Notes: a model not told the origin generated them from the sequence alone. Counted from the first letter of the stretch, positions 29,351 through 39,764 are shown. The stretch: DNA of 64,000 bases from Actinomadura coerulea (GCF_014208105.1 NZ_JACHMQ010000001.1:3410001-3474000); one strand, 5' to 3'. Program-made: numbers and translations.

Positions 29351-29379
29351 CACCTCAGCTTGTCTGAGGAGCTGAGGTG
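29351..29379. promoter_or_regulatory. Inverted-repeat operator between gntR and leuA
   Basis: CACCTCAGC (29351-29359) and GCTGAGGTG (29371-29379) are perfect 9-bp arms around 11 bases. A second pair CCTCAG/CTGAGG (29353-29358 and 29364-29369) is nested inside with TTGTCTGAGG, close to the T.GT...AC.A type site of FadR-like regulators. It lies 44 bases upstream of the gntR start. Confidence 0.6.
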
Positions 29380-29509
29380 TGGTGGGGTGGACGGCGTGTC
29401 GTGGCAGGGCCTTCTTCTCGGTCGCCGCGGCGGGGCCTGATTCCGACCGGCACCCCGCCGCGGGGTCCGGTGCTGCCGGTCGTCCGGCGATCGAACGAAG
29501 AACAGGCCC

Positions 29510-31288
29510 ATGAACTTCCCCAGCACGCGCACGAACTTCCCCACCCTGCGCACCCCGTCCGGCCCGGTGGCGGACGGGGCGCCCTTCTGGAACCCCCAGC
29601 GCGGCAGCTCCATGCCGTTCCACCGGTACCGGTCCGTCCACGAGCGCGTGCCGTCGCCCGTGCCGGACGTCGAGCGGACCTGGCCGTCCAGGCGCATCGA
29701 GAGCGCGCCCCTGTGGGTGCCCGTCGACCTGCGGGACGGCAACCAGGCGCTGGCCGAGCCCATGGACACCGCCCGCAAGCGCCGCATGTTCGACCTGCTC
29801 GTGACGATGGGCTTCAAGGAGATCGAGGTCGGCTACCCGTCGGCAAGCCGGACCGACTTCGACTTCGTCCGGCACCTGGCCGAGACCGGCGTGCCCGACG
29901 ACGTGACGCCCGTGGTGTTCACGCCCGCCCGCGACGAGCTCATCGAGCGGACGTTCGCCTCCGTCGAGGGGCTGCCCAGGGCCGTCGTCCACCTGTACAC
30001 GGCGACGGGGCCGGTGTGGCGGGACGTCGTACTCGGGTCGGACCGGGACGGCGTGCGGCGGCTGATCCTGGACGGGGCGGCCGTCGTGGCGCGGCTCGCC
30101 GGGCCGGGCGTGCGGTTCGAGTTCTCCCCCGAGACGTTCAACCTCACCGAGCCCGACTACGCGCTGGAGGTGTGCGACGCGGTCACCGCGCTCTGGGACT
30201 CCTCCCCCGACCGCCCGGTCATCCTGAACCTGCCGGCCACGGTCGAGATCGCCACCCCGAACGTGTACGCCGACCAGATCGAGTACATGCACCGCAACCT
30301 GGCCAGGCGCGACGCGGTCATCCTGTCGGTCCACCCGCACAACGACCGCGGGACGGGCGTCGCGTGCGCGGAGCTGGCGATGCTGGCCGGCGCCCAGCGG
30401 GTCGAGGGCTGCCTGTTCGGCAACGGGGAGCGGACGGGCAACGTCGACCTGGTCACGCTGGCGCTGAACCTGCACGCGCAGGGCGTCGACCCGCGGATCG
30501 ACCTCTCCGACATCGACGAGATCCGGCGGACCGTCGAGCACTGCAACCGGCTGCCCGTCCACGAGCGGCACCCGTACGGCGGCGACCTCGTGTACACGGC
30601 GTTCTCCGGCACCCACCAGGACGCGATCGCCAAGGGCATGGCCCGCCACGCGCGCCTCGCCGAGGAGCGGGGCGTGCCGCCGGAGCGGCTGCCGTGGGAC
30701 GTGCCGTACCTGCCGGTCGACCCCGCCGACGTCGGGCGGGGGTACGAGGCGGTCATCCGCGTCAACAGCCAGTCGGGCAAGGGCGGCGTCTCCTACCTGC
30801 TGCGCTCGGCGTACGGGCTCGACCTGCCGCGCCGCCTGCAAATCGAGTTCTCCCGGGTCGTCCAGCGGGCGACGGACGGCAGCGGCGAGGAGGTCACGGC
30901 CGAGGAGCTGTGGGAGCTGTTCCGCGCCGAGTACCTGGACCGGCCGGGGCCGGTCCAGGTGACCGGATGGCGGACCTCCGGCACGGGCCCCGCGCGGCAC
31001 GACTTCACCGGCGTGGTCCGGGTCGGCGGCGGCGAGCGCGAGCACGCCGGCACGGGCAACGGCCCGCTGGACGCCCTGACGGACGCGCTGGCCTCCGCCG
31101 GGATCAAGGTGGAGGTCCTGCGGTACGCCGAGCACTCGGCGGGGACCGGGCAGGACGCCGCGGCCGTCGCCTACGCCGAGTGCCGCGTGGACGGCGTGAC
31201 CCGCTGGGGCGCGGGACGCGACACGTCCGTGCTCACGGCGTCGGTGGAGGCCGTCCTGTCGGCGGTCAACCGCGCTAAGAGCGGCTAG
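29510..31288 (+). CDS. leuA: 2-isopropylmalate synthase
   Basis: 592 aa, the size of actinobacterial LeuA. It joins acetyl-CoA and 2-oxoisovalerate in the first committed step of leucine synthesis. The barrel begins [15 protein letters not shown] (substrate and metal Asp). [21 protein letters not shown] and [15 protein letters not shown] are the metal His and substrate loop. The C-terminal regulatory LeuA dimer domain binds leucine. A ~200-base leader separates it from the operator at 29351 and contains a small stem ACCCCG/CGGGGT at 29452-29466; no Leu-rich leader peptide was found. Confidence 0.97.
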   Translation: MNFPSTRTNFPTLRTPSGPVADGAPFWNPQRGSSMPFHRYRSVHERVPSPVPDVERTWPSRRIESAPLWVPVDLRDGNQALAEPMDTARKRRMFDLLVTMGFKEIEVGYPSASRTDFDFVRHLAETGVPDDVTPVVFTPARDELIERTFASVEGLPRAVVHLYTATGPVWRDVVLGSDRDGVRRLILDGAAVVARLAGPGVRFEFSPETFNLTEPDYALEVCDAVTALWDSSPDRPVILNLPATVEIATPNVYADQIEYMHRNLARRDAVILSVHPHNDRGTGVACAELAMLAGAQRVEGCLFGNGERTGNVDLVTLALNLHAQGVDPRIDLSDIDEIRRTVEHCNRLPVHERHPYGGDLVYTAFSGTHQDAIAKGMARHARLAEERGVPPERLPWDVPYLPVDPADVGRGYEAVIRVNSQSGKGGVSYLLRSAYGLDLPRRLQIEFSRVVQRATDGSGEEVTAEELWELFRAEYLDRPGPVQVTGWRTSGTGPARHDFTGVVRVGGGEREHAGTGNGPLDALTDALASAGIKVEVLRYAEHSAGTGQDAAAVAYAECRVDGVTRWGAGRDTSVLTASVEAVLSAVNRAKSG

Positions 31289-31472
31289 ACGACTTCAGGG
31301 ACCGTCTCCACGACAGACCGGTCCCGGGGATGCGCAGCGTCATGTGACGGCGCCCGTCCGCCGAGCGTGTGTAGCGGGCTCCGCGCGCTCCGACGCTGTG
31401 CCCGACGCCCTTCTTGGAGAAGTTGAGGCGGAACGGGCCCATCTTCAGTGACTTCCGATAGCTCCAACCCAT
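31275..31472 (-). CDS. DUF4236 small protein
   Basis: 65 aa, ATG 31472. [31 protein letters not shown] and [11 protein letters not shown] give the whole DUF4236 pattern (short basic beta-rich protein of unknown role). It is convergent with leuA and overlaps its last 14 bases. Its start lies divergent from the peptidase gene. Confidence 0.88.
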   Translation of the reverse strand: MGWSYRKSLKMGPFRLNFSKKGVGHSVGARGARYTRSADGRRHMTLRIPGTGLSWRRSLKSSSRS

Positions 31473-31678
31473 GGGGCGGGGATGCCCGGCAGGCGCGCCG
31501 GGCATCCCCGCGCCCCGTTCCCGGACATCCGAAATCCGTAATAGGGACATTTGCATCGAGGCAAGGGCAGGACGTGACCAAATCCGGGCGGTCTTCGTCG
31601 CGCACCGCCCTTTACCCGCGGCCCCCGGGCGGGGAGCCTGTGCCAGTCGGAGATCGTTTTCGTATTCGGAGGTGCGGG

Positions 31679-33655
31679 TTGGCCAGGCGATCCCTGAGAC
31701 GAACCCGGCGGACCATGACGGCGGCCGTGCTGACCGGCGCGGCGCTCGCCGCGGCGGGCGGCGGCGCGACGGCACTGGCCGGGACGTCCCCCAAGATCGT
31801 GGTGAGGGGCGGGGTCACCCAGCCCGTCTTCTCCTACAAGGACGCGATCCGCGAGCACGTCTACGTCGAGTCGGGCGTGGACAGCGACCGGGACGGCAAG
31901 AAGGACCGCGTCAACGTGGACATCATCCGGCCGAAGGAGACCGAGCAGGGTCTGCGGGTGCCGGTGATCATGGATGAGAGCCCCTACTACGACAACGCGG
32001 GGCGCGGCAACGAGAGCGAGCGCAAGACCTACGACGCGAACGGGAACCCGGTGAAGTTCCCGCTCTACTACGACAACTACTTCGTGCCGCGCGGGTACGC
32101 GTTCCTCGCCGTCGACATGGTCGGCACGACCCGCTCCGACGGCTGCCCGGTCAGCGGCGGCCCGACCGACGTCCTCGGCGGCAAGGCCGTGGTCGACTGG
32201 CTCAACGGGCGCGCCCGGGCCTACCGGCCGGACGGCAGCCCGGTGAAGGCGACCTGGACGACCGGCCGCACCGGCATGATCGGCAAGTCCTACGACGGGA
32301 CGCTCGCCAACGGCGTGGCGGCCACCGGCGTCGAGGGGCTGGAGACGATCGTCCCCATCTCGGCGATCAGCAGCTGGTACGACTACAGCCGGATGAACGG
32401 CGTGAAGTACACCGACGACGAGCAGCCGTGGCTCGCCGACTACGTCGACACCGATCCGCCCGCCAAGTGCGCGGCCGTCAACGCGGAGCTGGACCAGGGC
32501 GAGGACGACGCGACCGGCAACTACAACGCCTACTGGAAGACCGCCGACTACCGGGACGGGACGATCGCTCGGGCCTCCCGCGTCCACGCGAGCATCTTCG
32601 CCGCACACGGCGTCAACGACCTGAACGTGAAGGACGACAACTTCGCCAAGTGGTGGAGCGCCCTCGCGCGGCGCGGCGTCCAGCGCAAGGTCTGGCTGAC
32701 GCAGCGCGGCCACGTCGACCCGTTCGACACCCGGCGCGACGCGTGGGTGGCGACCCTGCACAAGTGGTTCGACCACGAGCTCCAGCGGATCCCCAACGAC
32801 ATCATGCGGCAGCCGCGCGCCGACATCGAGGTCGGCCCGGACCAGTGGATCACCCAGCGGGACTGGCCGTCCCGGGACGCGCGCGGCGTCGTCCTGCGTC
32901 CCGGCGCGGACGGCTCCCTCGGCCCGGAGCCGGCCGCCGCCGGCACCACCGCCACGTTCACCGACGCCACCGGGCCCCAGGGCGCGGGCTACCCCGAGGA
33001 CGCCATGGTCGCCGACCCGACGGCGGTGCGGCCCTACCGGACGGCGTTCGTGTCGGCGCCGCTTCCGGCGACGGGGCGCCTGTCCGGCACCCCCGACGCC
33101 CGCCTGAAGATCAAGCTGGACGGGCCGACGGCGAACCTGACGGCGCTGCTGGTCGACTACGGCGACGACACCCGCGTGGACTACCTCGGCGCCGGCTCCG
33201 GCATCCGCACGCTGGCCACCGAGGACTGCCACGGCGAGAGCACGCCCGCCGACGACGCCTGCTACAAGCAGACGGAGGTCAGGACCGTGGCCTCGCCGGT
33301 GAACGTCGTCGCCCGCGGCTGGCTCGACGCCCAGAACCACCGGTCGCTGAGCCGCCCGGCACCGCTGGAGCCCGGCCGCTACTACGGCGTCCGCTGGCAG
33401 ACGCTCAGCCAGGAGTACCTGCTGAAGAAGGGGCACCGGCTGGCGCTCGTCCTCGCCGGGACGGACGCGGACTACAACTTCGACAGGCCCACCGGCGCCC
33501 AGGTGACGGTCGACCTGCCCGGCAGCTCCGTCACCGTCCCGGTCGTCGCGTCCCAGGACGACGCGACCACCCTGCTCGCCCCGCCGCGCCCCGCCGAGAA
33601 CTGGCGCGGGCCGGCCAAGGTGGACCTCCCCGTCCAGGAGCGCGAGCTCTACTGA
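31679..33655 (+). CDS. Secreted Xaa-Pro dipeptidyl-peptidase (S15)
   Basis: 658 aa from TTG 31679, chosen because CGGAGG lies 6 bases before it and the following ARRSLRRTRRTMTAAVLTG gives an Arg-rich signal peptide. An alpha/beta hydrolase core has the nucleophile S204 in GMIGKSYDGT, D314 in HGVNDLN and H345 in QRGHVDPF. The C-terminal beta-sandwich (PepX_C, from about residue 400) includes RPYRTAFVSAPLPATGRLSGTP. It removes Xaa-Pro dipeptides from peptide N-termini outside the cell. Confidence 0.93.
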   Translation: MARRSLRRTRRTMTAAVLTGAALAAAGGGATALAGTSPKIVVRGGVTQPVFSYKDAIREHVYVESGVDSDRDGKKDRVNVDIIRPKETEQGLRVPVIMDESPYYDNAGRGNESERKTYDANGNPVKFPLYYDNYFVPRGYAFLAVDMVGTTRSDGCPVSGGPTDVLGGKAVVDWLNGRARAYRPDGSPVKATWTTGRTGMIGKSYDGTLANGVAATGVEGLETIVPISAISSWYDYSRMNGVKYTDDEQPWLADYVDTDPPAKCAAVNAELDQGEDDATGNYNAYWKTADYRDGTIARASRVHASIFAAHGVNDLNVKDDNFAKWWSALARRGVQRKVWLTQRGHVDPFDTRRDAWVATLHKWFDHELQRIPNDIMRQPRADIEVGPDQWITQRDWPSRDARGVVLRPGADGSLGPEPAAAGTTATFTDATGPQGAGYPEDAMVADPTAVRPYRTAFVSAPLPATGRLSGTPDARLKIKLDGPTANLTALLVDYGDDTRVDYLGAGSGIRTLATEDCHGESTPADDACYKQTEVRTVASPVNVVARGWLDAQNHRSLSRPAPLEPGRYYGVRWQTLSQEYLLKKGHRLALVLAGTDADYNFDRPTGAQVTVDLPGSSVTVPVVASQDDATTLLAPPRPAENWRGPAKVDLPVQERELY

Positions 33656-33678
33656 TCCCCTGACACGTCGATCCGGCC

Positions 33679-33713
33679 GTGAGGCCCGCCGTCCCGGAGA
33701 CGGCGGGCCTCAC
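33679..33713. terminator. Bidirectional terminator
   Basis: A 15-bp perfect stem, GTGAGGCCCGCCGTC (33679-33693) with GACGGCGGGCCTCAC (33699-33713), and a 5-base loop CCGGA. It lies between the convergent peptidase and MBL-fold genes. Confidence 0.85.
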
Positions 33714-33718
33714 CCGTG

Positions 33719-34489
33719 TCACAACGCGACGCTCTCGCCCACTCCGAGCAGATGGAGGCGATCACCGAGCCCGGCCTTCTCGAAGGCCGGCGCCACGGTG
33801 TCGCGGCCCTCGGAGAAATGCGCCCAGCCCTCGAAGTGCAGCGGGACGACGTGGGCGGCGCCCAGGATGCCGGCGGCCTCGGCCGCCCCCTCGCTGGTCA
33901 GGGTGAGGTGGGCGTCGCCGAGCAGCGGGGTCTGGGCGCCCCCGGCGAAGAGCACGGCGACGTCGAACGGGCCGGACCGCCCGGCGATGGCCCGGACCAC
34001 GTCGAGGGACGCGTTGTCGCCGCTCACATAGGTCGTGGGAAGGCCGTCGCCGGAAAGGACGAAGCCGGTGACCGGGCCCGTCAGGTGCTCGGTGCCGTCA
34101 GGGCCGTGCTGGGCCGGGACGCCAGTGACGCGGAGCGTCCCGCCGTCCGGGCGGGGAAGCTCGGCGTGCTCCCAGGTCGGCAGGGCGCGTGCGGTGCCGC
34201 CGAGGCGTCCGGCGGCCGCCTCCGTCGTCAGGGTCAGCGGGACCCCGGCCAGGTAGGCGCGGCCGCCCGCGTCCAGGTTGTCCGGGTGCTGGTCGTGGGA
34301 CAGCAGCACCGCGTCGACCGGGCCGACGTCGTCCGGGCCGAGCACCGGCTCGGCCGTCTTGGTCAGTTTCCGCGACCCGACCGGGTAGTCGCCGGGCGGG
34401 TCGAACGTCGGGTCGACGACGAGCCGCACGCCTCCCATCTCCAGGATCGCGCTCGGCCCTCCGAGATACCGGATGGTCAATGTGGACAT
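33719..34489 (-). CDS. MBL-fold metallohydrolase
   Basis: 256 aa. LTIRYLGGPSAILEMGGVRLVVDPTFD is the typical UlaG-like N-terminal strand set. The metal motif is SHDQHPDNLD, which departs from the usual HxHxDH in that the final His is Asn. Later His/Asp ligands are in VPAQHGPDG, VSGDNAS and VVPLHFEGW. It is a cytoplasmic hydrolase of unknown substrate. The start at 34489 (MSTLTIR) is the first conserved residue. Confidence 0.88.
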   Translation of the reverse strand: MSTLTIRYLGGPSAILEMGGVRLVVDPTFDPPGDYPVGSRKLTKTAEPVLGPDDVGPVDAVLLSHDQHPDNLDAGGRAYLAGVPLTLTTEAAAGRLGGTARALPTWEHAELPRPDGGTLRVTGVPAQHGPDGTEHLTGPVTGFVLSGDGLPTTYVSGDNASLDVVRAIAGRSGPFDVAVLFAGGAQTPLLGDAHLTLTSEGAAEAAGILGAAHVVPLHFEGWAHFSEGRDTVAPAFEKAGLGDRLHLLGVGESVAL

Positions 34490-34687
34490 CGCTCCGCCTC
34501 TTCGTCTCGACCTCATGCCACCGGTTGCAAGACAGGCCGTGCGGCGGAAATTCCGCAGGACCCTGTCTCGAAGTGGCCCCGGCCACGCGCGCGAACGCGT
34601 GACCTGGCCGGTGCCGCGTTCGCCCAGGCCCGGTCACGTAGCGAGCCGCCAGGTCGAGCGAAGTGGGCCGGGACGTGGAAACACTGC

Positions 34688-35770
34688 CTAGTGGTTGCCG
34701 GTGTCCTTGCTGGGCTGGACGCGCTTGGGCTCGCCCGGCATCTTCGGGTAGTTCGGCGGGTACGGCATGTCGCCGAGGCCGTGGTCCTTCTCGTCGCGGT
34801 CGGCCATGTCGAGCAGCGCTTCGAGGGAGAAGGACGCGTCGTCGATCGGGGCGTGCAGGTCGCCGACCTCGGCGAAGCGGGCCGGCATCGTGGCGATCGT
34901 GAAGTCGTGGGGGTCGACGTCGGCCAGCTCCTCCCAGGTCACGGGCGCCGACACCGGGGCGTGCGGCGCCGGCCGGACGCTGTAGGCCGAGGCGATCGTG
35001 CGGTCGCGGGCGTTCTGGTTGAAGTCGATGAAGACCTGCTCGCCCCGCTCCTCCTTCCACCACCGCGTGGTGACCTCGGCGGGGGCGCGGCGCTCCACCT
35101 CGCGGCCGAAGGCGAGGGCGGCCCGGCGGACCTCGGTGAACGTCCAGCGCGGCTCGATGCGGACGTAGATGTGCACACCGCCCTTGCCGGACGTCTTGAC
35201 GTAGCCGGTGTAGCCCAGCTCCGACAGCAGGTCGCGGGCCGGGCCGAGCGCCACCCGGACGGCGTCGGAGAAATCGGTGCCGGGCTGCGGGTCGAGGTCG
35301 ATGCGCAGCTCGTCCGGATGGTCGACGTCGCCCTTGCGGACGGGCCACGGGTGGAAGGTCAGCGTCCCGAGGTTGGCCGCCCAGGCGATCACGGCGACCT
35401 CGGTCGGGCAGACCTCGTCGGCCGAACGCCCGCTGGGGAAGGCGATCCGGGCGGTCCGCACCCAGTCGGGCGCGCCCTTCGGGATGCGCTTCTGGTAGAA
35501 CGCGTCGGACTTGCCGGCGCCCATGCCCGCCTGGCCGCGCGCGTAGTCCTCGCGGGTGGCCATCCGGGCGCCCTCGAAGACCCCGGCGGGCCAGCGTTCC
35601 AGCGTCGTCGGGCGGTCGCGGGTGGCGCGCAGGATCCCCTCCCCCACCGCCAGGTAGTACTCCACGAGCTGCCGCTTGGTGTAGCCGTGCTCGGGGAAGT
35701 AGACCTTGTCGGGATTGGTCACCTTGACGAGCCGATCCCCGACCGGGATCTCGATGAAGGGCGAGGCCAT
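34688..35770 (-). CDS. LigD-type DNA polymerase/primase domain protein
   Basis: 360 aa, one archaeo-eukaryotic primase (AEP) domain as in the polymerase module of LigD. NPDKVYFPEHGYTKRQLVEYYL opens the family. The metal-binding acidic pair is in LRIDLDPQPG, VKTSGKGGVHIYVRI holds the phosphate-binding and His residues, and FIDFNQNARDRTIASAYS is the third motif. It carries no ligase or nuclease domain. Such stand-alone polymerases add (ribo)nucleotides in end joining and gap filling. The LigC ligase at 23145 is a likely partner; no Ku gene is in the window. Confidence 0.94.
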   Translation of the reverse strand: MASPFIEIPVGDRLVKVTNPDKVYFPEHGYTKRQLVEYYLAVGEGILRATRDRPTTLERWPAGVFEGARMATREDYARGQAGMGAGKSDAFYQKRIPKGAPDWVRTARIAFPSGRSADEVCPTEVAVIAWAANLGTLTFHPWPVRKGDVDHPDELRIDLDPQPGTDFSDAVRVALGPARDLLSELGYTGYVKTSGKGGVHIYVRIEPRWTFTEVRRAALAFGREVERRAPAEVTTRWWKEERGEQVFIDFNQNARDRTIASAYSVRPAPHAPVSAPVTWEELADVDPHDFTIATMPARFAEVGDLHAPIDDASFSLEALLDMADRDEKDHGLGDMPYPPNYPKMPGEPKRVQPSKDTGNH

Positions 35771-35834
35771 AGGCGCACGTTAACCCACGGGGACGACAGT
35801 CTTCCCCGGCTCCGCCGCCGGGTACGGTCGAACC

Positions 35835-36236
35835 ATGGAGAAGATCCGCAAAAGCGAGGACGAGTGGCGGGCCCGGCTCAGCCCGGAGGAGTACCACGTG
35901 CTGCGGGAGGCGGGCACCGAGAAGCCCTTCACCGGCGAGTACACCGACACCAAGACCGTCGGGGTCTACCGGTGCCGCGCGTGCGGGACCGAGCTGTTCC
36001 GGTCGGAGACCAAGTTCGAGAGCCACTGCGGCTGGCCGTCGTTCTTCGCGCCGTCCGAGTCCGACGCGGTCACGCTGATCGAGGACCGCTCCCTCGGCAT
36101 GGTCCGCACCGAGGTCCGCTGCGCGGTGTGCGACTCGCACCTGGGGCACGTCTTCCACGGCGAGGGCTACGACACCCCCACCGACGACCGCTACTGCATC
36201 AACTCGATCTCCCTCACCCTCGAACCGGCCGAATGA
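35835..36236 (+). CDS. msrB: Peptide-methionine (R)-S-oxide reductase
   Basis: 133 aa. Zinc cysteines are in [11 protein letters not shown] and [25 protein letters not shown] and catalytic C121 in [10 protein letters not shown] are the MsrB blocks. It reduces the R-epimer of methionine sulfoxide in proteins. It is divergent from the polymerase gene by 64 bases. Confidence 0.96.
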   Translation: MEKIRKSEDEWRARLSPEEYHVLREAGTEKPFTGEYTDTKTVGVYRCRACGTELFRSETKFESHCGWPSFFAPSESDAVTLIEDRSLGMVRTEVRCAVCDSHLGHVFHGEGYDTPTDDRYCINSISLTLEPAE

Positions 36237-36308
36237 CGCAACCTCCCCGGGCCCTGACGCGTCACATTGACGGTCGCGGAACTGACGGTCAGCCCCCGGG
36301 GAGTCGCC

Positions 36309-36929
36309 GTGGACGAGTTCACCACCTACGAGATCGCACTGCTCTGCGGCGGACCCACGCGCGCCGCGCAGTGCGCCCTGCTCGCCCTCTACGGGCAGCG
36401 CCGCGTCCGCGTCTCGCGGGGCACGCGCCGCGTCACCGTCGTCGAGCGTGAGGCCGGCGACAAGGTCCAGCTCGCGCTTCTCGACGAGGTCCCCGACACC
36501 GGCTTCCAGCTCGGCTACGTCCTCGACGCGGTCGCCGGGTCCGACGAGGTGGCCGCCATCGCGGGCGGGCTGGTCGAGAGGGGCGTCCTGCGCCGGGGGT
36601 TCCGCGGCCGGCTCCGGCCGACGCGCAAGGGCAGGGCGGTCCGGCGCAGGCTCCGTGCGGACGCCGGATCCGGTACCCCGTCCGGGCTCGGGGCGCTGGA
36701 GGGCGCCGCGCCGGACCCGGTCGCCAGGCTCGCCGCGCTGGGCACGGCCGCCGTCGAGGACGCCAAGCTCCGCCATGTCATGGAGATGGACAACCCCAAG
36801 CCGCTCGACCTGCCCTACGCCTGGGCTCTGAACGGGGTCAACCGGAACACCGAGCAGAGTCGCCTGTCCGACACGCAGTACTCGGGCTACTACTACGACT
36901 CGAACTCCGGGGGATCCGGCAACTGCTAG
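36309..36929 (+). CDS. TIGR04222-like protein, soluble form
   Basis: 206 aa from GTG 36309, preferred because GGGGAG precedes it; a TTG at 36267 has no ribosome-binding site. The N-terminal block TTYEIALLCGGPTRAAQCALLALYGQRRVRVSRGTRRV resembles the cytoplasmic region of TIGR04222 membrane proteins. No membrane segment is present. The C-terminus is rich in Tyr, Asn, Ser and Gly (YSGYYYDSNSGGSG), so it may be disordered. The function is unknown. Confidence 0.65.
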   Translation: MDEFTTYEIALLCGGPTRAAQCALLALYGQRRVRVSRGTRRVTVVEREAGDKVQLALLDEVPDTGFQLGYVLDAVAGSDEVAAIAGGLVERGVLRRGFRGRLRPTRKGRAVRRRLRADAGSGTPSGLGALEGAAPDPVARLAALGTAAVEDAKLRHVMEMDNPKPLDLPYAWALNGVNRNTEQSRLSDTQYSGYYYDSNSGGSGNC

Positions 36930-37504
36930 GGGGTCTCGGGGACCTCGCAGTCGTCCTTGTCGCTCTGCTTGTTGGCCAGGACGACGCTGCCGTTGTCGTC
37001 GCTCTTGCCGTGGACGAAGACGCGGGGCTCGTCGTCGCCGCCGTCCTTGAGGAACTGGGTCGTCCACTTGCACAGGTCGATGGCCGGCTCGGAGTTCTCG
37101 TCGGCCTCCCCGAGGTCGGTGTAGACGCGCACGAAGCTGCCGCTGCGGCGGACGTCGGTGACGTGCTTGACGACCTTCTTGCCGGGGTCCTTCGTCTCGA
37201 AGTACGGCACCGCGTCGGTGATCTCGTCGGGGTCGCCGACGGCCCCGACGCGCTCGTTCGGGGACGGGACGGTGGCCGTGCGGGCGGCGACGGCGGCGCG
37301 GGGCGCGGGCCCCGAGCCGCCGGGCAGCGCCAGGACGGCGACGGACGCGAGCACCGCGGCCGCCGCGGTCACCGCCCCCGCGACGCCCAGCCGGCGCCGC
37401 CGGGAGCGCCGGAGGGACGCGAGCAGGCGGTGCAGGCGGGCCGAGAAGTCGGACGGCGGCCGGGCGTGCCGTCCGCGGGCGTGCCGGGCGGGAGACTTGG
37501 TCAC
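36926..37504 (-). CDS. Single-pass membrane protein of unknown function
   Basis: 192 aa, GTG start (VTKSPARHARGRHARPP). A very basic cytoplasmic N-terminus ends in RRSRRRRLG, then one membrane helix VAGAVTAAAAVLASVAVLAL, then a ~120-residue outer domain with two Cys (DLCKWTTQFLK and DDCEVP). Its stop overlaps the convergent gene by 4 bases. It is not assigned. Confidence 0.65.
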   Translation of the reverse strand: MTKSPARHARGRHARPPSDFSARLHRLLASLRRSRRRRLGVAGAVTAAAAVLASVAVLALPGGSGPAPRAAVAARTATVPSPNERVGAVGDPDEITDAVPYFETKDPGKKVVKHVTDVRRSGSFVRVYTDLGEADENSEPAIDLCKWTTQFLKDGGDDEPRVFVHGKSDDNGSVVLANKQSDKDDCEVPETP

Positions 37505-37563
37505 GGACGGCACTTTACTGCCGGGCACCCCCGCCCCACGCGTGATTCGGAGTGATGCGCGGG

Positions 37564-38262
37564 CTAGGCCAGGCCGGCGACCAGTTCGGCGACCGGCTTG
37601 CGGCGACCTGTGTAGAAAGGCACCTCCTCGCGGGTGTGCAGCCGGGCCTTCGCTCCCCGCAGGTGCCGCATCAGGTCGACGATGCGGTGCAGCTCGTCGG
37701 CCTCGAACGCCAGCATCCACTCGTAGTCGCCGAGCGCGAACGCCGACACCGTGTTGGCCCGGACGTCGGGGTAGTCGCGCGCCATCATGCCGTGCTCGGA
37801 GAGCATCGCGCGGCGCTCCTCGTCCGGCAGCAGGTACCACTCGTAGGAGCGGACGAACGGGTACACGCACACGTAGGCGCGGGGCTCCTCGTCGGCGAGG
37901 AACGCGGGGATGTGGCTCTTGTTGAACTCCGCCGGGCGGTGCAGCGCCATCTGCGACCACACCGGCTCGCTCGCGCGGCCCAGCGCCGTCCGCCGGAACC
38001 GGGTGTAGACCTCCTGCAGGTCGTCGGACGTGGGGGCGTGCCACCAGAACATGTAGTCGGCGTCCGCCCGCAGCCCCGCGACGTCGTAGGCGCCGCGCGT
38101 GGTGACGTCCTTCTGGGCGGCCTGGTCGAGGAGGTCCTGCACCTCCGCCGCCTCCTGCTCGCCCACGGTTCCCGGGTTCGCGACCCGGAACACCGACCAC
38201 ATCGTGTAGCGGATGACGTTGTTGAGTTCGCGCGCCTTGGGCTTGCCCGGCTGCTCCGTCAT
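37564..38262 (-). CDS. hemQ: Coproheme decarboxylase HemQ
   Basis: 232 aa, chlorite-dismutase-like fold. It starts [16 protein letters not shown] and has [75 protein letters not shown] holds the catalytic Tyr (YPF) and the proximal His. It converts coproheme III to heme b. Its ATG overlaps the stop of the upstream oxidase gene by 4 bases, so the pair is translationally coupled. Confidence 0.95.
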   Translation of the reverse strand: MTEQPGKPKARELNNVIRYTMWSVFRVANPGTVGEQEAAEVQDLLDQAAQKDVTTRGAYDVAGLRADADYMFWWHAPTSDDLQEVYTRFRRTALGRASEPVWSQMALHRPAEFNKSHIPAFLADEEPRAYVCVYPFVRSYEWYLLPDEERRAMLSEHGMMARDYPDVRANTVSAFALGDYEWMLAFEADELHRIVDLMRHLRGAKARLHTREEVPFYTGRRKPVAELVAGLA

Positions 38263-39692
38263 GGTCCAACTCCTTCTCGACTGCGCAAATGGTCCAGTAC
38301 GCGCAGCGCCGCCGCGCGCGCGGAGGCGATGCACGCGGGGATGCCGAGGCCGTCGTAGGCGGCGCCCGCGACGGCCAGCCCCGGCGTTCCGGCGACCGCG
38401 GCCCGGACCTTGGCCACGCGGTCGGCGTGGCCCACGTTGTACTGCGGGAGGCCGCCGCCCCACCGGGTCACCCGGCTCTCGGCGGGCAGCTCGGTGACGC
38501 CGCACGTCGCGGCGAGCTCGGCCATGGCGGTCGCGGTGAGCTCCTCGTCGGTCCGCTGGAGCAGGTGCTCCTCCCCGTACCGGCCGATGGAGCAGCGCAC
38601 CGCGATGACGCCGGGGTCGCGGTCGCGCAGGTGCGGCCACTTCAGCGAGCTGAACGTGACGGCCTTGACCCCCCGGCCGCCGCGGGCGGTGTCGCTCTCC
38701 ACGTTCGGGGCGAGGTAGCCGCTGCCCTCCGGGAGCCCCGGGAACGCGGTGGCCCGGTAGGCGAGCGTGATGATCGCCATGCTGGCGTACTCGATGCCGG
38801 CCAGCTCCCGCGCGGCGGCCGGCACGTCCGGCTCCAGCAGGCGGGACGCCGGGGCCGCGGGGACCGCGACCACCACCGCGTCGGCGTCGAGGCGCTCGGG
38901 GTCGCGGGCCGAGCCGACGGTGAGCCGCCAGCCGTTCTCGCGGCGGCGCAGCTCGCGGACCGTGGCTCCGGTCCTGACCGTCCCGCCGGCCTCGGCGATG
39001 TCGGCGGCGACCAGGTGCGGGAGCGTGCCGAGCCCGTCCGGCAGCGTGGCGAACACCGGGCCCGGGTTCTTCGGCGCGGCGTCCCTGATGCCCTGCACGG
39101 CCTGGATCAGCGACCGGTGGGACCGCGCGGCGGCGGCGACGGCGGGCAGCGTGGACTCGAAGGACAGCCGCTCGGCCCGGCCCGCGTACACGCCGCCGAG
39201 CAGCGGCTCCACGAGCCGGTCGACGACCTCGCCGCCGAGCCGGGCGCCGACGTAGTCGGCGACGGACACGTCCCCGCCGCGCGGCGTCTCCGGAAGCACG
39301 AGGTCCAGCGGGACGCGCGCGAGCCCGGCCGGCGACAGCACGTGCGCGGCGGCCAGCGCCTTGAGGTCGGACGGGACGCCCATGACCTGGCCGGAGGGGA
39401 TGGGCCGCAGCTCGCCGCGGCTGAGGATCGCCGAGGACGTGGTGCCGGGGTTCACCAGGTCGCCGGAGCGGCCGAGGTCGCGCACCAGGTCCAGGCCCTC
39501 GGGGCGGCGGGCGAGCATCGACTCGGCGCCCTCGTCCACCGGAATCCCGGCGATCTCGCTGACCCGCAGCTTCCCGCCGATCCGGGGGGAGCCCTCCAGG
39601 ACCGTCACCCGGACGCCCTCCCGGGCGAGCATGCGCGCGGCCGCGAGGCCCGCGATGCCGCCACCGACGACAACGGCATGGGACGTGGTCAT
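38259..39692 (-). CDS. hemG: Coproporphyrinogen III/protoporphyrinogen oxidase
   Basis: 477 aa, FAD enzyme (HemY/CgoX type). The Rossmann motif [21 protein letters not shown] is at the N-terminus. [23 protein letters not shown] and the C-terminal FAD block [21 protein letters not shown] are family signatures. In actinobacteria this enzyme oxidises coproporphyrinogen III ahead of HemQ in the coproporphyrin-dependent route. It is upstream of hemQ with a 4-base overlap. Confidence 0.95.
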   Translation of the reverse strand: MTTSHAVVVGGGIAGLAAARMLAREGVRVTVLEGSPRIGGKLRVSEIAGIPVDEGAESMLARRPEGLDLVRDLGRSGDLVNPGTTSSAILSRGELRPIPSGQVMGVPSDLKALAAAHVLSPAGLARVPLDLVLPETPRGGDVSVADYVGARLGGEVVDRLVEPLLGGVYAGRAERLSFESTLPAVAAAARSHRSLIQAVQGIRDAAPKNPGPVFATLPDGLGTLPHLVAADIAEAGGTVRTGATVRELRRRENGWRLTVGSARDPERLDADAVVVAVPAAPASRLLEPDVPAAARELAGIEYASMAIITLAYRATAFPGLPEGSGYLAPNVESDTARGGRGVKAVTFSSLKWPHLRDRDPGVIAVRCSIGRYGEEHLLQRTDEELTATAMAELAATCGVTELPAESRVTRWGGGLPQYNVGHADRVAKVRAAVAGTPGLAVAGAAYDGLGIPACIASARAAALRVLDHLRSREGVGP

Positions 39693-39764
39693 GCCTCCAG
39701 CCTTCCAGACGCCTCGCCGGATCGCGCACCGGGGCGGCCCCGGCGACGCGCCCGGGCGCCGGGT

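Noticed and set aside
29380..29509. Leucine leader peptide or T-box before leuA
   Set aside because: No short frame rich in Leu codons and no T-box consensus; only one small stem is seen.
34098..37073. A 991-codon minus-strand frame and a 911-codon plus-strand frame over the MBL, polymerase and msrB genes
   Set aside because: Both are shadow frames of genes with full catalytic motifs.
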